From Francisella frigiditurris (GTDB lineage: Bacteria > Pseudomonadota > Gammaproteobacteria > Francisellales > Francisellaceae), in assembly GCF_001880225.1 (NCBI RefSeq), contig NZ_CP009654.1, forward strand, positions 744,001 through 808,000: a stretch of DNA of 64,000 nt, given 5' to 3'. Every line of letters starts with the position of its first letter. Positions within the stretch are counted from its first letter, which is position 1. The position numbers and the translations under genes were made by a program. This document shows positions 61,243 through 64,000 of the stretch, piece by piece. The notes under the pieces were generated by a model. The model did no database searches, was not told where the DNA came from, and worked only from the letters and a program-made list of their open reading frames with translations.

Positions 61243-63081
61243 ATGTGTGGTATCGTTGGTGCTAATTCTACAAGAAATGTTACAAAAATATTAATTGAAG
61301 GACTGAAAAAATTAGAATATAGAGGCTATGATTCAGCAGGCCTAGCTGTTATGAATGGTCTTAAAATAGATATTTGTAAAGAAGTTGGTAAGGTTGTTGA
61401 GTTAGAGAAATCTGTAGAGAGCCTTTCTGACTTTGGAGGTACTATAGGCATAGCTCATACAAGATGGGCAACTCATGGAAAACCATCAAAAGAAAATTCT
61501 CACCCTCATGCATCTGATAAATTTTGTATTGTTCATAATGGTGTGATAGAAAATTTTGAAGAGCTAAAAAAATCTTTAATAAAAGATGGGTATGCCTTTA
61601 AATCTGATACGGATACAGAAGTGGTAGCACATCTTCTGGATAGAGAGTGGAATGATAATAAAACTATAGTAGAAAATATTAGACAAATAACATCTATGTT
61701 AAAAGGAGCTTATGCATTAGCTATTATCTCTGAAAAGTTTCAGGATAAGCTGGTGGCAGTTAGATCAGGTTCTCCTTTGGTCATAGGTGTTGGTATTGAT
61801 GAAAATTTCGTATCTTCAGATGCTTTATCGTTACTTCCTGTAACAAATAAATTTGCGTATCTTGATGAAGGTGATATGGTTATAGTTTCTAAAGATATCT
61901 TTGAAGTTTATGATAAAAAAGGTTCAAGGAAGAGTATTGAAATAGAAGAGTATAACTATGCTTCTTCAAGTACTTCAAAGGATGGATATAAGCATTATAT
62001 GCTTAAAGAAATATATGAACAGCCAGAAGCAGTATCAAACACAATAAATGCAAACCTTGATCAAAATGGAGAGCTATATTTAGAAAACTTTAATGACAGA
62101 ACTTTAGAACTTTTAGAGAAAGCAAAGCATATTTGTATAGTTGCGTGTGGAACTAGTTATAACGCAGGTATGACAGCTAAATATTGGCTAGAGAAGTATG
62201 CTAAAGTTTCTTGTAGTGTTGAGATAGCAAGTGAGATTAGGTATAGAGATAATGTCGTAGTTGATGGATCTTTGTTTCTGAGTATATCTCAATCTGGTGA
62301 AACAGCTGATACTTTAGAGTCTTTAAGAAAAAGTAAGAAGCAAAATTATTTGGGTAGTATGTGTATTTGTAATGTACCAAATAGCTCTTTAGTTAGAGAG
62401 TCAGATATTGCTTTTATGACAAAGGCTGGTGTTGAGATAGGAGTGGCATCTACGAAAGCCTTTACTACTCAGTTAGTCGCTTTAGCATTGTTTACCCTTG
62501 TACTTGCTAAGACTAAAAAAGCTTTATCAGATACTCAAATAAATGATTATCTTGATCAAATTAAAAAAACAAGAGCTCTTACTTTAGGGGCTCTAAAATT
62601 AGATGCTGAGATTGATGCAATAAGTGAGTATTTTTCTGATAAGGAACATACAATATTCTTGGGTAGAGGTCTTCAGTTCCCTATAGCTGTAGAAGGTGCA
62701 TTAAAACTTAAAGAAATATCATATATTCATGCAGAGGCATATCCTTCCGGAGAGTTGAAGCATGGACCATTAGCATTAGTTGACAAAAATATGCCGATAG
62801 TTGCGGTAGTTCCAAATGATGAGCTTCTAGATAAAACCTTGTCAAATCTTCAAGAGGTTTATGCTAGGGGTGGAAAGCTTATTTTATTTGTTGATAAGGC
62901 AATAAAAAGTAAAGTAAATTTTGAAAATAGTATAATGCTTGATTTAGATGGTGGTGCTGACTTTAATGCTCCAATAGTGTTTACTATTCCTTTGCAGCTT
63001 CTTTCCTATCATGTGGCGATAATTAAAGGTACTGATGTAGATCAGCCTAGGAACTTAGCTAAATCTGTTACAGTAGAGTAA
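61243..63081 (+). CDS. glmS: Glutamine-fructose-6-phosphate aminotransferase
   Basis: Makes glucosamine-6-phosphate from fructose-6-P and glutamine, 612 residues. The N-terminal nucleophile is Cys2 (MCGIVGANS), and the glutaminase domain includes RGYDSAGLAV and AHTRWATHGKPS. Two SIS domains follow, with VACGTSYNAGM and SQSGETADTLESLR. The C-terminus ends PRNLAKSVTVE, as expected for GlmS. No ribozyme-like leader is seen; the gap to glmU is only 12 nt. Confidence 0.96.
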   Translation: MCGIVGANSTRNVTKILIEGLKKLEYRGYDSAGLAVMNGLKIDICKEVGKVVELEKSVESLSDFGGTIGIAHTRWATHGKPSKENSHPHASDKFCIVHNGVIENFEELKKSLIKDGYAFKSDTDTEVVAHLLDREWNDNKTIVENIRQITSMLKGAYALAIISEKFQDKLVAVRSGSPLVIGVGIDENFVSSDALSLLPVTNKFAYLDEGDMVIVSKDIFEVYDKKGSRKSIEIEEYNYASSSTSKDGYKHYMLKEIYEQPEAVSNTINANLDQNGELYLENFNDRTLELLEKAKHICIVACGTSYNAGMTAKYWLEKYAKVSCSVEIASEIRYRDNVVVDGSLFLSISQSGETADTLESLRKSKKQNYLGSMCICNVPNSSLVRESDIAFMTKAGVEIGVASTKAFTTQLVALALFTLVLAKTKKALSDTQINDYLDQIKKTRALTLGALKLDAEIDAISEYFSDKEHTIFLGRGLQFPIAVEGALKLKEISYIHAEAYPSGELKHGPLALVDKNMPIVAVVPNDELLDKTLSNLQEVYARGGKLILFVDKAIKSKVNFENSIMLDLDGGADFNAPIVFTIPLQLLSYHVAIIKGTDVDQPRNLAKSVTVE

Positions 63082-63083
63082 AT

Positions 63084-63584
63084 ATGGACTTTAAAGTAAC
63101 TCTAAAGAATGAAACAATTCAGCTTATTCAAATGGAAGAGAAGCATTTTGAAGATTTATATAAAGTAGCTTCTGATCCAAAAATTTGGGAGCAACATTTT
63201 GATGAGAGGTGGAAGCTTGATGTGTTCCAGAAATATTTTGATATTGGATTAGCAAATAAAGAAGGGTGCTTCGTAATAATTGACCTTAAAAAGAATCAAA
63301 TAATAGGATCAACAAGATTCTATAGATATGATCCAAAAGATCAATCTGTGAAGATAGGTTATACTTTTATTTCGACAGAATATTGGGGCTCTAAGATTAA
63401 TAGAATAATAAAAAAGCTTATGCTCGATTATGCTTTTGAGTATTTAGAGAGAGTGTATTTTGATGTTTGGGAGTATAATTATAGATCTCAAAAGGCAGTT
63501 GAAAAGCTAGGCGCTATAAAAGTAGAATCTAATGAAAAAGGAAAATTTCTTTATCAATTAGATAGAGATAAATGGTTAAAATAA
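63084..63584 (+). CDS. GNAT family N-acetyltransferase, RimJ/RimL-like
   Basis: A 166-residue acetyltransferase. The pattern follows the Acetyltransf_3 group: N-terminal LIQMEEKHFEDLYKVASDPKIW, central QIIGSTRFYRYDPKDQSV, and the acetyl-CoA region YWGSKINRIIKKLMLDYAFE followed by RSQKAVEKLGA. It starts 2 nt after glmS and so is probably in the same transcript. The substrate is unknown. Confidence 0.8.
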   Translation: MDFKVTLKNETIQLIQMEEKHFEDLYKVASDPKIWEQHFDERWKLDVFQKYFDIGLANKEGCFVIIDLKKNQIIGSTRFYRYDPKDQSVKIGYTFISTEYWGSKINRIIKKLMLDYAFEYLERVYFDVWEYNYRSQKAVEKLGAIKVESNEKGKFLYQLDRDKWLK

Positions 63585-63597
63585 TAAATCAAAGACT

Positions 63598-63617
63598 TAG
63601 CTAAATCAGATAGCTAA
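63598..63617 (+). terminator. Possible terminator after the glmU-glmS unit
   Basis: Inverted repeat TTAGCT ... AGCTAA with a 9-base loop, 14 bases after the acetyltransferase stop, followed by TTTCATAATTT. The stem is short and A/T-rich, so weak. Confidence 0.3.
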
Positions 63618-63709
63618 TTTCATAATTTGTATTGATTTATAGATAGAAACAATTCTAAATAATATTCAGAGTTATTTTTAGGAATAAAGATTATAAGAAA
63701 ATTTAACTA

Positions 63710-63916
63710 TTAGTATTTAGATAAGAAAGCATTTCTAGTAGCAATTTTTGCTCTTTTTACAGCAAGCCTTTTAGCAATTTTTCTCTTTTCTGTAGGTTTG
63801 ACGTAATGCTGTCTTTCTCTTAACTCTTGTCTTATACCTGCTTTTTCACAAGCATGTTTAAACTTTCTTAAAGTTAAATCAAAAGGTTTGCGATCATCAA
63901 CTCTAATACTAGGCAT
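63710..63916 (-). CDS. rpsU: 30S ribosomal protein S21
   Basis: A 68-residue basic protein, [20 protein letters not shown] and so on, matching bS21, which helps the small subunit engage mRNA. Francisella genomes carry several S21 paralogues with reported regulatory roles. The ATG overlaps the stop of the upstream cold-shock gene by one base (TAATG), so the two are translationally coupled. Confidence 0.93.
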   Translation of the reverse strand: MPSIRVDDRKPFDLTLRKFKHACEKAGIRQELRERQHYVKPTEKRKIAKRLAVKRAKIATRNAFLSKY

Positions 63917-64000
63917 TATAAAGCCTCAACATTAATAGCTTCAGGACCTTTCATGCCTTCTTTAGTTTCAAAAGACACTTTTTGACCTTCACTTAAAGTA
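63916..64000 (-). CDS. Cold-shock protein, C-terminal part
   Basis: Only the last 28 residues are in the window: [20 protein letters not shown] and AINVEAL. The S-E-G-Q-x-V-x-F-x-x-x-x-G-x-K-G-P-x-A-x-N-V pattern is the C-terminal half of CspA-family RNA chaperones. The gene enters from the right edge on the minus strand. Its stop codon overlaps the rpsU start. Confidence 0.88.
   Translation of the reverse strand, partial: TLSEGQKVSFETKEGMKGPEAINVEAL

Overview
The window is AT-rich chromosomal DNA from a gammaproteobacterium of the family Francisellaceae. Several features support Francisella or a close relative such as Allofrancisella: strong A/T codon bias, a gyrA-dxr-bamA-skp-lpxD-fabZ-lpxA-lpxB gene order, a NadM-Nudix fusion, a class-I-like PPK2, a GyrA with Thr at position 83, and a Francisella-type rRNA operon. 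I do not assign a species. The backbone is mostly housekeeping genes. I see no prophage, CRISPR array or intact insertion sequence.

Layout. 1-6.9 kb: end of an exported DUF4124 gene, a membrane protein, then leftward rsmJ, xerC, an aromatic amino acid permease, secB and mutS. 6.9-8.5 kb: a degenerate accessory island holding two diverged copies of one module. Each copy is a short rightward peptide ORF facing, about 20 nt away, a leftward gene for a protein that is exported in at least one copy. Both leftward genes are broken. 8.6-14 kb: accA, three type IV pilin-like genes, murQ and a second DUF4124 protein. 14-20 kb: a HAD phosphatase, an exported gamma-glutamylcyclotransferase-like protein, a Na+/H+ antiporter, a PAPS-reductase-like protein coupled to trpS, a frameshifted membrane-protein gene, tRNA-Arg and coaE.

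20-28.7 kb: a MidA-like methyltransferase, the pyruvate dehydrogenase operon aceE-aceF-lpdA behind a strong promoter flanked by a 12-bp inverted repeat, a small exported protein and ung. 28.7-39.5 kb: gyrA followed by a tight envelope-biogenesis run (dxr, bamA, skp, lpxD, fabZ, lpxA, lpxB) and a ZipA-like division protein. 39.5-46.5 kb: a CAT-anticodon tRNA, ppk2, phosphatidylcholine synthase, ispA, waaA, rdgB, proC, tRNA-Ser, tRNA-Val and proline iminopeptidase. 46.5-51.6 kb: a complete rrn operon (16S, tRNA-Ile, tRNA-Ala, 23S, 5S) with UP element, promoter, processing stems and terminator.

51.7-64 kb: a succinate-semialdehyde dehydrogenase, a POT peptide transporter, a site-2-protease-like protein, pirin, a small basic HTH-like protein, psd, a BamC-like lipoprotein, nadM, glmU, glmS, an acetyltransferase, and a translationally coupled csp-rpsU pair at the right edge. 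Taken together the window supplies much of the cell envelope pathway: lipid A (lpxA/B/D, fabZ, waaA), outer-membrane assembly (bamA, bamC-like, skp, secB), UDP-GlcNAc (glmS, glmU), isoprenoids (dxr, ispA) and phospholipids (accA, psd, pcs). The most unusual region is the duplicated small-peptide module between mutS and accA.
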